A stretch of 64,000 nucleotides of DNA, taken from assembly GCF_019145435.1 (NCBI RefSeq), contig NZ_JAHSTS010000001.1, positions 2,432,001 through 2,496,000 on the forward strand, read 5' to 3'. Source of the DNA: Pseudomonas ekonensis. GTDB taxonomy: Bacteria > Pseudomonadota > Gammaproteobacteria > Pseudomonadales > Pseudomonadaceae. Every line of letters begins with the position of its first letter. Position 1 is the stretch's first letter. Shown here piece after piece: positions 34,478 to 42,905 of this stretch. Under the pieces are notes generated by a model that worked only from the letters and a program-made list of their open reading frames with translations, had not been told where the DNA came from and did no database searches. The translations under genes and the position numbers were made by a program.

Positions 34478-35067
34478 CGCTTGAACAGCGCGGTCTGCTC
34501 CAGGCGTTCGGCATGGGCCTTCAGGACCGGAAAGTCAGCGGCCTTCACCACCTCCGGCAGCACCAACTGGATGAACGACCACGCCACGGCGCTGGTCAGT
34601 GCGGCCTGATCGGGCCGATCGTGCACCGGCCGTACCGCCAGCCGGCGATCCAGCTCCGCGCAGGCTGCGAGCAACTGGCGGGTGACGCGCTCGACCCATG
34701 GCTGATGGCGCTTTTCGGCCGGCCGCAGATTGTCCTCGTAAACCCGTTGGACGGCCTTCTCGCAGGCCGCCAGCGCCAGCCCCAACGTGCTCAGCACCTC
34801 CACCAGCCCCTGCGGGTTCTGCGGCAGGCAGCGGAAGGCCGGCGCCACGAGGGACCTGCCGTATTCGATGATCAGCGTCGAGTCCATCAGCACCGTGCCG
34901 TCGTCCAGCAGCAGGGTCGGCGCCTTGACCACCGGGTTGACCGCGGAAAACGTCTCGAAGGTGCGGAACACCGACAGCGGCTCATGTTCGAACGGCACCC
35001 CCAGCAGGTCCAGGCTGATCGCCACCCGCCGCACGTAAGGCGAGTCCAGCATCCCTATCAGTTTCAT
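34462..35067 (-). CDS. Glutathione S-transferase
   Basis: 201 residues. The thioredoxin-like N-domain begins MKLIGMLDSPYVRRVAISL, with a serine at the position of the catalytic residue, and has the cis-proline region VVKAPTLLLDDGTVLMDST where glutathione binds. The helical C-domain covers about residues 85-200. It conjugates or reduces electrophiles with glutathione in the cytoplasm; substrate unknown. It is followed upstream, on the same strand, by a DUF2917 gene 12 bases away, so they may be one transcript. Confidence 0.9.
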   Translation of the reverse strand: MKLIGMLDSPYVRRVAISLDLLGVPFEHEPLSVFRTFETFSAVNPVVKAPTLLLDDGTVLMDSTLIIEYGRSLVAPAFRCLPQNPQGLVEVLSTLGLALAACEKAVQRVYEDNLRPAEKRHQPWVERVTRQLLAACAELDRRLAVRPVHDRPDQAALTSAVAWSFIQLVLPEVVKAADFPVLKAHAERLEQTALFKRYPML

Positions 35068-35079
35068 GGCGTTCGCTCC

Positions 35080-35349
35080 CTAGTAGACGTTGATTTTCAG
35101 TAGCCGCGAGCGCCAAGGGCGCCCAAGGATCCGGCGCCCCGCCGAGCGCAGTTGCAGCAGGCCCTCGCCGTCGATCAGGGCCAGCCCGGCCGAGAGCTTC
35201 AGTCGTTCGCCGGGGCCGATCAGGTAATCGACGCCGTCGGCGCTGATCCAGTGCGTGCCGCTGACCGCCTGGGTGTACAGCGCCCGGTCGGCCTGCACCG
35301 ACAGCAGTTGAGATTTGGCCAGTGCGACCTGGAGCCATTGCCGTTCCAT
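35080..35349 (-). CDS. DUF2917 small protein
   Basis: 89 residues from the ATG at 35349 with AAAGGAGG upstream. Pattern of DUF2917: a short cupin-like beta-rich protein with HWISADGVDYLIGPGERLKL in the centre. The function of the family is unknown. It is divergent from a GcvA-like LysR gene, which is the usual arrangement for this family in proteobacteria, and lies just upstream of the glutathione transferase gene. Confidence 0.75.
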   Translation of the reverse strand: MERQWLQVALAKSQLLSVQADRALYTQAVSGTHWISADGVDYLIGPGERLKLSAGLALIDGEGLLQLRSAGRRILGRPWRSRLLKINVY

Positions 35350-35455
35350 AGCGTTGTGCCTCCTTTGGGCTGATGGTTTACTGTCCCTGACAATAGAGAA
35401 ACCGATTGCGCCAAAACATCGGTATTTATTACCAAAACGTGTAAGAAAAAGTGAC

Positions 35456-36376
35456 ATGTCGAACATTCCACCCATCACCTGCCTGCGCAGTTTCGAGGCG
35501 GTCGCACGGCTGGGCAGCGTCACGGCGGCCGCCAAGGAGCTGCACGTCACCCATTCGGCGATCAGCCAGCAGATCAAGGTGCTGGAGGAACTGCTCGGCG
35601 CCACCCTGCTGGTGCGTGAGGGCCGTGGCGTGCGGGTCAGCGAAGACGGGCGCCTGTACGCCTTGCAGATCCGCGAATCCCTGGGCGGCATCGCCGAGGC
35701 TACCCGGTTGATCAAGACCCAGCCCAAGGCGTCCGAGCTGGTGGTGGCGGTGGTGCCGTCGTTCGGCTGCCACTGGCTGTTGCCGCGCCTGCCGCGCTTT
35801 CGGCAGGCGCACCCGCACGTCAGCGTGCGTCTGCAAGCGAGCCTGGCGGTGTCGAACCTGAACCGCGAATCGGTGGACGTCGGCATCCGCATGGGCAAAG
35901 GCGATTGGGAAGGCCTGGACAGCCACCTGCTGTTCCACGACGAAACCGTGGTGGTGGCCGCGCCGCACTTCAACGCCGGTGCCCTGCCGCAGTCCCCCGA
36001 AGAGATCGTCGGCAGCCGGATCATCTTCAACATGGAATCGTGGCAGCCCTGGTGCCAGGCGGCGGGCCTGGACATCGACGTGCCGCGCTCGGGCCTGTGC
36101 AGCAACGATTCCAACCTGGTGCTGCAAGCGGTGCGCCTGGGCCAGGGCATCGCGCTGGAACGGCGCAGCCTGGTGCACGACGCGATCCGCCGGGGCGAGC
36201 TGGTGCAACTCAGCGACTACACAGCGCCCTACCCCTTCCCCTATTGGCTGGTGTTGCCGAACCGCGAGCGCTCGCCGGCCCGGCGCCAGGCGTTCTGCGG
36301 GTGGCTGAGCGACGAGGTCGAGGCTTACCTGAACGAGCTGAACCCCGGCGCGGCCGACAGCGAGCCAGGCCTGTGA
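35456..36376 (+). CDS. LysR-family regulator, GcvA-like
   Basis: 306 residues from the ATG at 35456, close after the divergent DUF2917 gene. The N-terminus PPITCLRSFEAVARLGSVTAAAKELHVTHSAISQQIKVLE is the GcvA form of the LysR winged helix, and the ligand domain carries the GcvA-like DVGIRMGKGDWEGL and SNLVLQAVRLGQGIAL segments. It probably regulates the DUF2917-GST pair. The ribosome site is weak (AAGAAAAAGTG). Confidence 0.88.
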   Translation: MSNIPPITCLRSFEAVARLGSVTAAAKELHVTHSAISQQIKVLEELLGATLLVREGRGVRVSEDGRLYALQIRESLGGIAEATRLIKTQPKASELVVAVVPSFGCHWLLPRLPRFRQAHPHVSVRLQASLAVSNLNRESVDVGIRMGKGDWEGLDSHLLFHDETVVVAAPHFNAGALPQSPEEIVGSRIIFNMESWQPWCQAAGLDIDVPRSGLCSNDSNLVLQAVRLGQGIALERRSLVHDAIRRGELVQLSDYTAPYPFPYWLVLPNRERSPARRQAFCGWLSDEVEAYLNELNPGAADSEPGL

Positions 36377-36479
36377 TTGTTCGCGATCCCTGGATGCACC
36401 ATCCAGAAAAGCGGCGCTGATCCGCCCTCCAGGCCTCCCTATCCTGAGCGCTCTCAACCAAGCACTCAGGAGTATCCCC

Positions 36480-37253
36480 ATGCCCAACCACAGCATCCAG
36501 GACAAAGTCGTGCTGATCACCGGCGGCGCCAAGAACCTGGGCGGCCTGCTCGCCCGCGACCTCGCCGCCCACGGCGCCCGTGCCGTGGCCATCCACTACA
36601 ACAGCGACGCCAGCCGCGACGCCGCCGAAGACACCGTGCAAGCCATCCGCGCCGCCGGCGCCCAGGCCCTGGCGATCCAGGCCGACCTCAGTAGCGCCGC
36701 CGCCATGGAAAGGCTGTTCGCCGAGGTGGTCGCTGCGTTCGGCCGGCCGGACATCGCCATCAACACCGTGGGCAAGGTGCTGAAGAAACCGATCACCGAA
36801 GTCAGCGAGGCCGAGTACGACGAGATGGCGGCGGTCAACGCCAAGTCGGCGTTCTTCTTCCTGTGCGAGGCCGGCCGCCAGCTCAACGACAACGGCAAGG
36901 TCTGCACCCTCGTCACCTCGTTGCTGGGGGCGTTCACGCCGTTCTATGCGGCCTACGCCGGCACCAAGGCGCCGGTGGAGCACTTCACCCGCGCCGCCGC
37001 CAAGGAGTTCGGCGAACGCGGGATTTCGGTGACCGCCGTGGGGCCGGGCCCGATGGACACGCCGTTCTTCTACCCCGCCGAAGGCGCCGACGCCGTGGCC
37101 TACCACAAGACCGCCGCCGCGCTGTCGGCCCTGTCCAGCACCGGCCTGACCGACATCGGCGACGTCGTGCCCTTCATCCGCCACCTGGTCAGCGACGGCT
37201 GGTGGATCACCGGCCAGACGATCCTGATCAACGGCGGCTACACCACCAAGTGA
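36480..37253 (+). CDS. Short-chain dehydrogenase/reductase
   Basis: 257 residues. Cofactor motif LITGGAKNLGG near residue 13 (TGxxxxxG type), INTVGKVL for the NAG position, catalytic Ser in LVTSLLGAF near 144, and Tyr-x-x-x-Lys as YAGTK near 158. An ADLSS segment suggests cofactor contact, with HYNSDASR after the second strand hinting at NADP. GGAG precedes the ATG by eight bases. Substrate unknown. A terminator follows, and a divergent-style LysR gene stands just downstream in the same direction. Confidence 0.9.
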   Translation: MPNHSIQDKVVLITGGAKNLGGLLARDLAAHGARAVAIHYNSDASRDAAEDTVQAIRAAGAQALAIQADLSSAAAMERLFAEVVAAFGRPDIAINTVGKVLKKPITEVSEAEYDEMAAVNAKSAFFFLCEAGRQLNDNGKVCTLVTSLLGAFTPFYAAYAGTKAPVEHFTRAAAKEFGERGISVTAVGPGPMDTPFFYPAEGADAVAYHKTAAALSALSSTGLTDIGDVVPFIRHLVSDGWWITGQTILINGGYTTK

Positions 37254-37263
37254 GGCCCTCCGG

Positions 37264-37297
37264 GGCCCGGCGCGACGTGCGTCGGGCCTTTTTCTTT
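37264..37297 (+). terminator. Intrinsic terminator after the SDR gene
   Basis: GGCCCG at 37264-37269 pairs with CGGGCC at 37283-37288, with further pairing inside, and TTTTTCTTTTC follows. It stands 11 bases after the SDR stop codon. Confidence 0.85.
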
Positions 37298-37346
37298 TCT
37301 GGCCGCCCTATACTCGGCACCACCGCCACCCCAGGAACGACAGGGT

Positions 37347-38282
37347 ATGGACAAGCTTGAGCGCTACAGGATCTTCGTCCGTGTGGCGGAAATGGGCAGC
37401 TTCATCAAGGCCGCCAACCTGCTGGAACTGCCGCGGGCGACCGTCTCCGCCGCCGTGCAGCGGCTGGAAAGCGAGCTCGGCGCCCGCCTGCTGCACCGCA
37501 CCACCCGCAACGTGCAGTTGACCGCCGCCGGCACGCAACTCTTCGAACGGGCCGTGGAACTGCTGGCCAGCGCCGAGGCCATCGACCGGCTGTTCAAGGA
37601 TCAGCAGCGCCAGGTCAAGGGCCGCCTGCACGTCGACCTGCCCAGCCGCATCGCCCGCCGCGTGGTGGCGCCGGCGCTGCCGCAGTTGCTCGGTGAATAC
37701 CCCCATCTCCAATTGCTGCTCGGCTCCAGCGACCGCGCCGTGGACCTGGTGCGCGAAGGCATCGATTGCGTGCTGCGGGTCGGCCCGCTGACCGACAGCA
37801 GCCTGGCAGCCCGTCCGCTGGGAATGATCGAACTGATCAACTGCGCGAGCCCCGACTACCTGCAACGCCACGGCACGCCGGCGGACGTCGACGACCTGGC
37901 GCAGGGGCACCGGATGATCGGCTATGCCTCGCCGCTCTCCGGCCGGGAAATGCCCTGGGAACAGGTCGACGCCCACGGCGATGTGCAGACACTGACGCTG
38001 CCCAGCCAAGTGACGGTCAACAATGCCGAAAGCTACATCGCCTGCTGCCGGGCCGGCCTGGGGCTGATCCAGATCCCGCGCTACGACGTGCAGCACCTGC
38101 TCGATGCCGGCGAACTGTGTGAAGTGCTGGCGGACTCGCGCCCGGCGCCGCTGCCGGCCACCCTGCTCTATCCGCACCGGCAGCAGCGTTCGGGGGTGTT
38201 GGAGGTGTTCGTCGACTGGTTGCAGGGGGTGTTGGCCCCCTGCCTGGTCGATAAGCAAGCAGGCCGCCGTCCACTGCCGTGA
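37347..38282 (+). CDS. LysR-family regulator
   Basis: 311 residues. N-terminus MDKLERYRIFVRVAEMGSFIKAANLLELPRATVSAAVQRLE is the DsdC/PecT-like short form in which the recognition helix reads PRATVSAAVQRLE. The ligand domain includes GIDCVLRVGPLTDSSLAARPLG and AGLGLIQIPRYDV, typical of the group that controls neighbouring dehydrogenases. It follows the SDR gene after a terminator, so it has its own promoter in the 93-base gap. Confidence 0.88.
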   Translation: MDKLERYRIFVRVAEMGSFIKAANLLELPRATVSAAVQRLESELGARLLHRTTRNVQLTAAGTQLFERAVELLASAEAIDRLFKDQQRQVKGRLHVDLPSRIARRVVAPALPQLLGEYPHLQLLLGSSDRAVDLVREGIDCVLRVGPLTDSSLAARPLGMIELINCASPDYLQRHGTPADVDDLAQGHRMIGYASPLSGREMPWEQVDAHGDVQTLTLPSQVTVNNAESYIACCRAGLGLIQIPRYDVQHLLDAGELCEVLADSRPAPLPATLLYPHRQQRSGVLEVFVDWLQGVLAPCLVDKQAGRRPLP

Positions 38283-38303
38283 ACGGTCGGCCCGGTGACG
38301 GCG

Positions 38304-38882
38304 TCAGGCGCCGGGCGGTGGGTCGTCGGGGCGCTGGGGCAAGCCTTCGTACAGCGGCAGGCCGTACAGCAGCACGTCGGCCCGTTCCTCGCCGAAGCGT
38401 GCGATGTTCGGCAGGCGGGCCCACAGCACCGCGCCGATGGACTGCACGATCTGCTGGCTGGGCCGGTTGGCCGCCATGATCCACGCCACCAGGGTCTCCA
38501 GGCCGAACTGGCGGCCGAGGATCACCGTCGCATGGCCCAGGCGCACGCCGATGCCGCTGCCGTGGCGGTCGGCCCGCACGTAGATCGCGGTCTCGCCGGT
38601 GTGGCGGCAGGCCTGGGTGCCCCAGCTGAAGCGGTTGATCGACAGCCAGCCCACCACCTCGCCGCCGCGTTCGAGCACGTACACCGGCAGCCCGTCGCGC
38701 TTGTAGAGGTTGATGTAGAACGTTACCTCCTCCAGCGTCATCGGCCGGGTCACCGGCGAGTTGGCGCCGGTGCCGGCGGTTTCGTTGAAGATCTCCATCA
38801 TCGCCGGCAGGTCGGCGTCGCAGGACTCGCGCACGCCGCGCGGCAGGGTCGCGGGCAAGGCCCGGCGGTTGAAACCGTTCAT
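38304..38882 (-). CDS. GNAT-family N-acetyltransferase, coupled to hrpL
   Basis: 192 residues from the ATG at 38882 with GAGGAGG upstream; the ATG overlaps the hrpL stop (ATGA). GNAT features: an early VRESCDADLPAMMEIFNETA motif like phosphinothricin/methionine sulfoximine acetyltransferases, YVRADRHGSGIGVRLGHAT near residue 99 (the acetyl-CoA loop Q/RxxGxG/A as RHGSGIG), and NRPSQQIVQSIGA near 139. It would use acetyl-CoA on a small amine. Co-translation with the type III sigma factor is unexpected for such an enzyme. Confidence 0.85.
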   Translation of the reverse strand: MNGFNRRALPATLPRGVRESCDADLPAMMEIFNETAGTGANSPVTRPMTLEEVTFYINLYKRDGLPVYVLERGGEVVGWLSINRFSWGTQACRHTGETAIYVRADRHGSGIGVRLGHATVILGRQFGLETLVAWIMAANRPSQQIVQSIGAVLWARLPNIARFGEERADVLLYGLPLYEGLPQRPDDPPPGA

Positions 38883-39436
38883 GCGCCGGCCTCCTCTGCG
38901 AAGACGCTCATCTTCAGTTGGCCGCGGGCCCGGGCCAGGCGCGAGCGCACGGTGCCGATGGGCACCCCCAGCTGCACGGCGGCGTCCTGGTAACTGATGT
39001 CGGAATCCACCAGCAAGTCGATCACCGCGCGCATGTCCACCGACAGCCCGTCGATGGCTTCGACCGCGCGACTGAGCAAGCGCTGGTGTTCGCTGACGTG
39101 GCTGGGGTCGTGCCCGTGCTCCAGGCTTTCGATGCCCGACTCTTCCAGCACCGCGCATTGCGGGCGGCTGTACAGGCTCTTGAAATGGTTGCTGACCAGG
39201 TTGGAGGCAATGCCGAACAGCCAGGTCTCCGGCCGGGACGCGCCGGCGAACTTGTGCTGGTTGCGCCAGGCCTCCAGGTAAGTCATTTGCATCAGGTCGT
39301 CGACATCGGCCTGGTTGAACACCCGCTTATTGATGAAGCAGCGCAGTTTGCGTTCGCTGCTGCGAGCCAGGCCTCCCAGGTCCAGCTTGATCGCGCCAAT
39401 CACTTTCATGTCCGTTTGAACGGTATTCGAATCCAC
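38879..39436 (-). CDS. hrpL: HrpL, ECF sigma factor for the type III genes
   Basis: 185 residues from a GTG at 39436 with GAGGGA six bases upstream; P. syringae HrpL is of the same length. Sigma region 2 is RVFNQADVDDLMQMTYLEAWRN with RPETWLFGIASNLVSNHFKSLY; region 4 is ISYQDAAVQLGVPIGTVRSRLARARGQ. No anti-sigma gene is present, as expected for HrpL. It would direct RNA polymerase to the five hrp boxes in this window. It is divergent from hrpJ, its standard place. A downstream GNAT gene is translationally coupled. Confidence 0.9.
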   Translation of the reverse strand: MDSNTVQTDMKVIGAIKLDLGGLARSSERKLRCFINKRVFNQADVDDLMQMTYLEAWRNQHKFAGASRPETWLFGIASNLVSNHFKSLYSRPQCAVLEESGIESLEHGHDPSHVSEHQRLLSRAVEAIDGLSVDMRAVIDLLVDSDISYQDAAVQLGVPIGTVRSRLARARGQLKMSVFAEEAGA

Positions 39437-39487
39437 GCTTGATCCCTCATGTCTCACGCTATGCCGACAGTGGCGGGAGAGACAGAG

Positions 39488-39504
39488 AGCAGCGAACGTA
39501 CCAA
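39488..39504 (-). promoter_or_regulatory. Candidate sigma-54 promoter of hrpL
   Basis: On the minus strand TTGGTACGTTCGCTGCT has the invariant GG and GC separated by ten bases and matches the TGGCACG-N4-TTGCW consensus at most places (about three departures). It is 52 bases before the chosen hrpL start. In P. syringae hrpL is transcribed by sigma-54 RNA polymerase under HrpR/HrpS, and a HrpS-like gene lies at the right edge of the window. The -12 half is imperfect, so this is a candidate only. Confidence 0.5.
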
Positions 39505-39639
39505 CCTCGACGCATTTTCAAGACGTTGATTTATAAAGATTTAATTTTTCGGAATCGTCGAATCGGGCAACTTGTTGCACTTTCGCAAAATTCCCCGTGC
39601 CAGTTCTTGCACGCCGTTTTGCGGCCATGGGATGCCCAG

Positions 39640-39667
39640 GGAACCGGATGCCGCCGCACGCCACTCA
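39640..39667 (+). promoter_or_regulatory. hrp box of the hrpJ operon
   Basis: GGAACC-N15-CCACTCA, an exact match to the HrpL promoter consensus GGAACC-N15/16-CCACNNA. It lies 36 bases before the chosen hrpJ start at 39703 and rules out the longer open frame that begins further left. It should drive hrpJ through hrcU as one transcript. Confidence 0.95.
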
Positions 39668-39702
39668 GAGCTCACCTGCACTGCGGTGGAATGCGCGCCT
39701 CC

Positions 39703-40803
39703 ATGAAAATCAACAGCTACAACGACGTCCTGCCCCTGGACCTGCCGGGCCGGTTTCCCTTCCCCGCCGACACGGCCGCGGCCACGGCGAAGAACCCGCT
39801 GATCGACTCCATGGAAGAAGTGGCGCTCAAGTTCAGCGAAAGCGTCGAGCGGCACAGCAAGAGCCTGGACGAACGCCTGATCAGCGAATCGACGCGGGGC
39901 CAGCGGGTCGAGCGCATCGAGAAACTCGCCGAGCTCTACCGCCTGCTCGATCACGGCGACCAGCCGAGCCTGGAGCAACAGGCCCGGCGCATGCAAATGC
40001 AACTGCAGCAGCAACCGTCGCTGCAAACCGCATTGGGGCTGGCCGAGCAGGATCCGGCGCGGGCCGACATCCTGTTGCAGCAGGCCTTGCGCCTGTCCTT
40101 GCAGGAAGGCCGGGAGACCGATGCGCAATCCACGCGCAGCCTGATCGACGAGTTGCGCCAACTGCACGGCGAGCGGATCCGCGCCGGGTTCAACACCGCC
40201 GGGGCCATCGCCCTGTTCACCCGCGACCCGCAGCAGCGCGCCGCCATGCGCCAGCTCTACTACAAGGCCATCGTCGGCCAGCAGCCGTTGGCCAACCTGC
40301 TCGAAGGGCTGCTCGAACAGTTCAGCGAAGAGCAGTTCGGCCGGGGCCTGCGCACCTTGCAGCGGGCGCTGGCCGACGACATCGCCGCCCTGTCGCCGTC
40401 GCTGCCCGGCGGCGTGCTGGGCTCGATGCTGCGCGGGCTCGGTTCCTGCGGACGGCTCAACAGCCTGCTCCAGGCCTGTCAGGCGCTGCTGGAACGCCTG
40501 GGCCAGCGGCATGGCGGCATGACCTCGCTGGGCATGAGCAAACGGCTGCTGCGCTTTTGCGGCAACGGCTTCTTCGCCCGGGACCTGACGCTGCTGGGCG
40601 ATGACACGTTGGGGCCGGCCTCCGACCGTCAAGCGTGGTTCTTCAACGCCCTGTATCCGTTGCTGCAGCAACTGCCGCTGGTGCTGTGGAAAGACCTCAA
40701 GACCCGCCAGAACGGCCTGCGCCTGCTGCAAGGCCTGATGGAAGAGATGGCCCGCCAGGAGCGTCAGGCCCTGGGCCTGGACGATGGCCGGAGCCCGCGA
40801 TGA
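39703..40803 (+). CDS. hrpJ: HrpJ, gatekeeper of the type III apparatus (SctW)
   Basis: 366 residues from the ATG at 39703 (MKINSYNDV); the ATG four codons earlier touches its only purine-rich site and is less likely. Helical, with a segment near residue 35 (LIDSMEEVALKFSESVERHSKSLDERL) and the HrpJ/YopN domain about residues 60-340. SctW proteins sit at the entrance of the export channel and set the order of translocators before effectors. First gene of the long plus-strand operon, four-base overlap with hrcV. Confidence 0.88.
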   Translation: MKINSYNDVLPLDLPGRFPFPADTAAATAKNPLIDSMEEVALKFSESVERHSKSLDERLISESTRGQRVERIEKLAELYRLLDHGDQPSLEQQARRMQMQLQQQPSLQTALGLAEQDPARADILLQQALRLSLQEGRETDAQSTRSLIDELRQLHGERIRAGFNTAGAIALFTRDPQQRAAMRQLYYKAIVGQQPLANLLEGLLEQFSEEQFGRGLRTLQRALADDIAALSPSLPGGVLGSMLRGLGSCGRLNSLLQACQALLERLGQRHGGMTSLGMSKRLLRFCGNGFFARDLTLLGDDTLGPASDRQAWFFNALYPLLQQLPLVLWKDLKTRQNGLRLLQGLMEEMARQERQALGLDDGRSPR

Positions 40804-42893
40804 ACCGACTGATCCAAAGCCTCAACCGCCTGGCGCTGGCGGTGATGCGGCGCACCGAGATCGTCGGCGCGGTGATGGTCATGGCCATCGTGTTCATGAT
40901 GATCCTGCCTTTGCCCACGCCGCTGGTGGACGTGCTGATCGCCCTGAACATCTGCATTTCCTCGCTGCTGATCGTGCTGGCCATGTACTTGCCCAGGCCC
41001 CTGGCGTTTTCCACCTTCCCGGCAGTGCTGCTGCTGACCACCATGTTCCGCCTGTCGCTGTCGATCGCCACCACCCGCCTGATCCTGCTGCAACAGGACG
41101 CCGGGCACATCGTCGAAGCGTTCGGCAGCTTCGTGGTCGGCGGCAACCTGGCGGTGGGCCTGGTGATCTTCCTGATCCTGACCATCGTCAACTTCCTGGT
41201 GATCACCAAAGGGTCGGAACGGGTGGCCGAAGTGGCGGCGCGCTTCACCCTGGACGCCATGCCCGGCAAGCAGATGTCCATCGACAGCGACCTGCGGGCC
41301 AACCTGATCACCGTCCGCGAGGCGCGCCAGCGGCGCGAGCAACTGTCCAAGGAAAGCCAACTGTTCGGCGCCATGGACGGGGCCATGAAGTTCGTCAAGG
41401 GCGACGCCATCGCCGGCCTGGTGATCGTGTTCATCAACCTGATCGGCGGGTTCTCCATCGGCGTCCTGCAGAACGGCATGGAAGCCGCCGACGCCATGCA
41501 CCTGTACTCGGTGCTGACCATCGGCGACGGCCTGATCGCGCAGATTCCGGCGCTGCTGATTTCCCTCACCGCCGGCATGATCATCACCCGCGTCGCGCCG
41601 GACAGTCAGGCCGGCGACGCCAACATCGGCCACGAGATCGCCGAGCAGCTGACCAGCCAGCCCAAGGCCTGGGTGTTCTCCTCCATCGGCATGCTCGGCT
41701 TTGCGGCCATCCCCGGCATGCCGGGCCTGGTGTTCGTCAGCATCAGCCTGGTGTGCCTGTCCGGCGGCCTGTTCCAGCTGTGGCGCATCCGCCGCCGCCA
41801 GCTGTTGCAGGAGCACGCCGGCGCCGCCCGCAACGCCGCGCCCGAGCTCAACGGCCGCGAGGACATCCGCCGCTTCAACCCCTCGCGCCCTTACCTGCTG
41901 CAATTCCACCCCGCTCACCAGGGCAGCGCCGAGGTCGAGCGGCTGGTGTCCGGCATCCGTCAGCGGCGCAATACCTTGGTACACCGGTTCGGCCTGACCC
42001 TGCCGTCGTTCGAGCTGGAGTTCACCGAGCGCTGCGCCGAGGACGAATTCTGCTTCTGCGTCTACGAGGTTCCGCTGATCCGCGCCACGTTCGACAGCCG
42101 CCGGGTGGCGGTGCCGCTGCATCAGGTGGGCGAGTTGCATGACGGCGAACGCGGATCGGCGGAGCGCGACGAGGGCCAGTGGGTCTGGCTCGAACCCGAA
42201 CACACGCTGCTGCGCATGACCAGCGTGGAGCCGGCGAGCGCCGAAGAACTGATCCTTGAACGCATGAGCCGCGCCTTCCAGGCCACCGGCCCGCGCTTCA
42301 TCGGCTTGCAGGAAAGCAAGGCGATCCTCGGCTGGCTCGAAAGCGAACAGCCGGAACTGGCCCAGGAGCTGCAACGCACCCTGCCGCTGGCCCGCTTCGC
42401 GGCGGTGCTGCAACGGCTGTCGGCGGAACTGGTGTCGCTGCGCGCGGTGCGGCCGATCGCCGAGACCCTGATCGAACAGGGCCAGCACGAACGCGACCTG
42501 AGCGCCCTCACCGACTACGTGCGCATCGCCCTCAAGGCGCAGATCTGCCATCAGCACGCCGACCAGGGCGCGCTGAACGCCTGGCTGCTGAACCCCGAGA
42601 CCGAAGTGCTGCTGCGCGACGCCCTGCGCCAGAGCCAGAGCGAGGCCTATTTCGCCCTGGAGCCCGAACTCGGCGGCGCCCTGCTGGAGCAACTGCGCGA
42701 AGCGTTCCCGCTGCGGGCCCGGCCGGCCCCGGTGCTGCTGGTGGCCCAGGACCTGCGCAGCCCGCTGCACGGCCTGCTCAACGACGAATTCAACCACGTC
42801 CCGGTGCTGTCCTTCGCCGAACTGCTGTCCAGCGTGCAGGTGCAGGTGCTGGGGCGTATCGATCTGCAAGAGGCACAGGCCATGCTGGCCTGA
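40800..42893 (+). CDS. hrcV: HrcV, export gate protein (SctV)
   Basis: 697 residues, the usual size. Eight membrane helices lie in the first 330 residues with the conserved FHIPEP signature region: AARFTLDAMPGKQMSIDSDLRA near residue 150 and GDAIAGLVIVFINLIGG near 202. The cytoplasmic domain of about residues 350-697 forms the nonameric ring that receives substrates and chaperones. ATG overlaps the hrpJ stop. Without it no export occurs in characterised systems. Confidence 0.96.
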   Translation: MNRLIQSLNRLALAVMRRTEIVGAVMVMAIVFMMILPLPTPLVDVLIALNICISSLLIVLAMYLPRPLAFSTFPAVLLLTTMFRLSLSIATTRLILLQQDAGHIVEAFGSFVVGGNLAVGLVIFLILTIVNFLVITKGSERVAEVAARFTLDAMPGKQMSIDSDLRANLITVREARQRREQLSKESQLFGAMDGAMKFVKGDAIAGLVIVFINLIGGFSIGVLQNGMEAADAMHLYSVLTIGDGLIAQIPALLISLTAGMIITRVAPDSQAGDANIGHEIAEQLTSQPKAWVFSSIGMLGFAAIPGMPGLVFVSISLVCLSGGLFQLWRIRRRQLLQEHAGAARNAAPELNGREDIRRFNPSRPYLLQFHPAHQGSAEVERLVSGIRQRRNTLVHRFGLTLPSFELEFTERCAEDEFCFCVYEVPLIRATFDSRRVAVPLHQVGELHDGERGSAERDEGQWVWLEPEHTLLRMTSVEPASAEELILERMSRAFQATGPRFIGLQESKAILGWLESEQPELAQELQRTLPLARFAAVLQRLSAELVSLRAVRPIAETLIEQGQHERDLSALTDYVRIALKAQICHQHADQGALNAWLLNPETEVLLRDALRQSQSEAYFALEPELGGALLEQLREAFPLRARPAPVLLVAQDLRSPLHGLLNDEFNHVPVLSFAELLSSVQVQVLGRIDLQEAQAMLA

Positions 42894-42905
42894 CGGAGTG
42901 CGACC

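Noticed and set aside
39583-39603. Another sigma-54-like element before hrpL (TGGCACG ... TTTTGC)
   Set aside because: The GG-to-GC spacing is 13 bases instead of 10, which sigma-54 does not tolerate; the element at 39488 has correct spacing.
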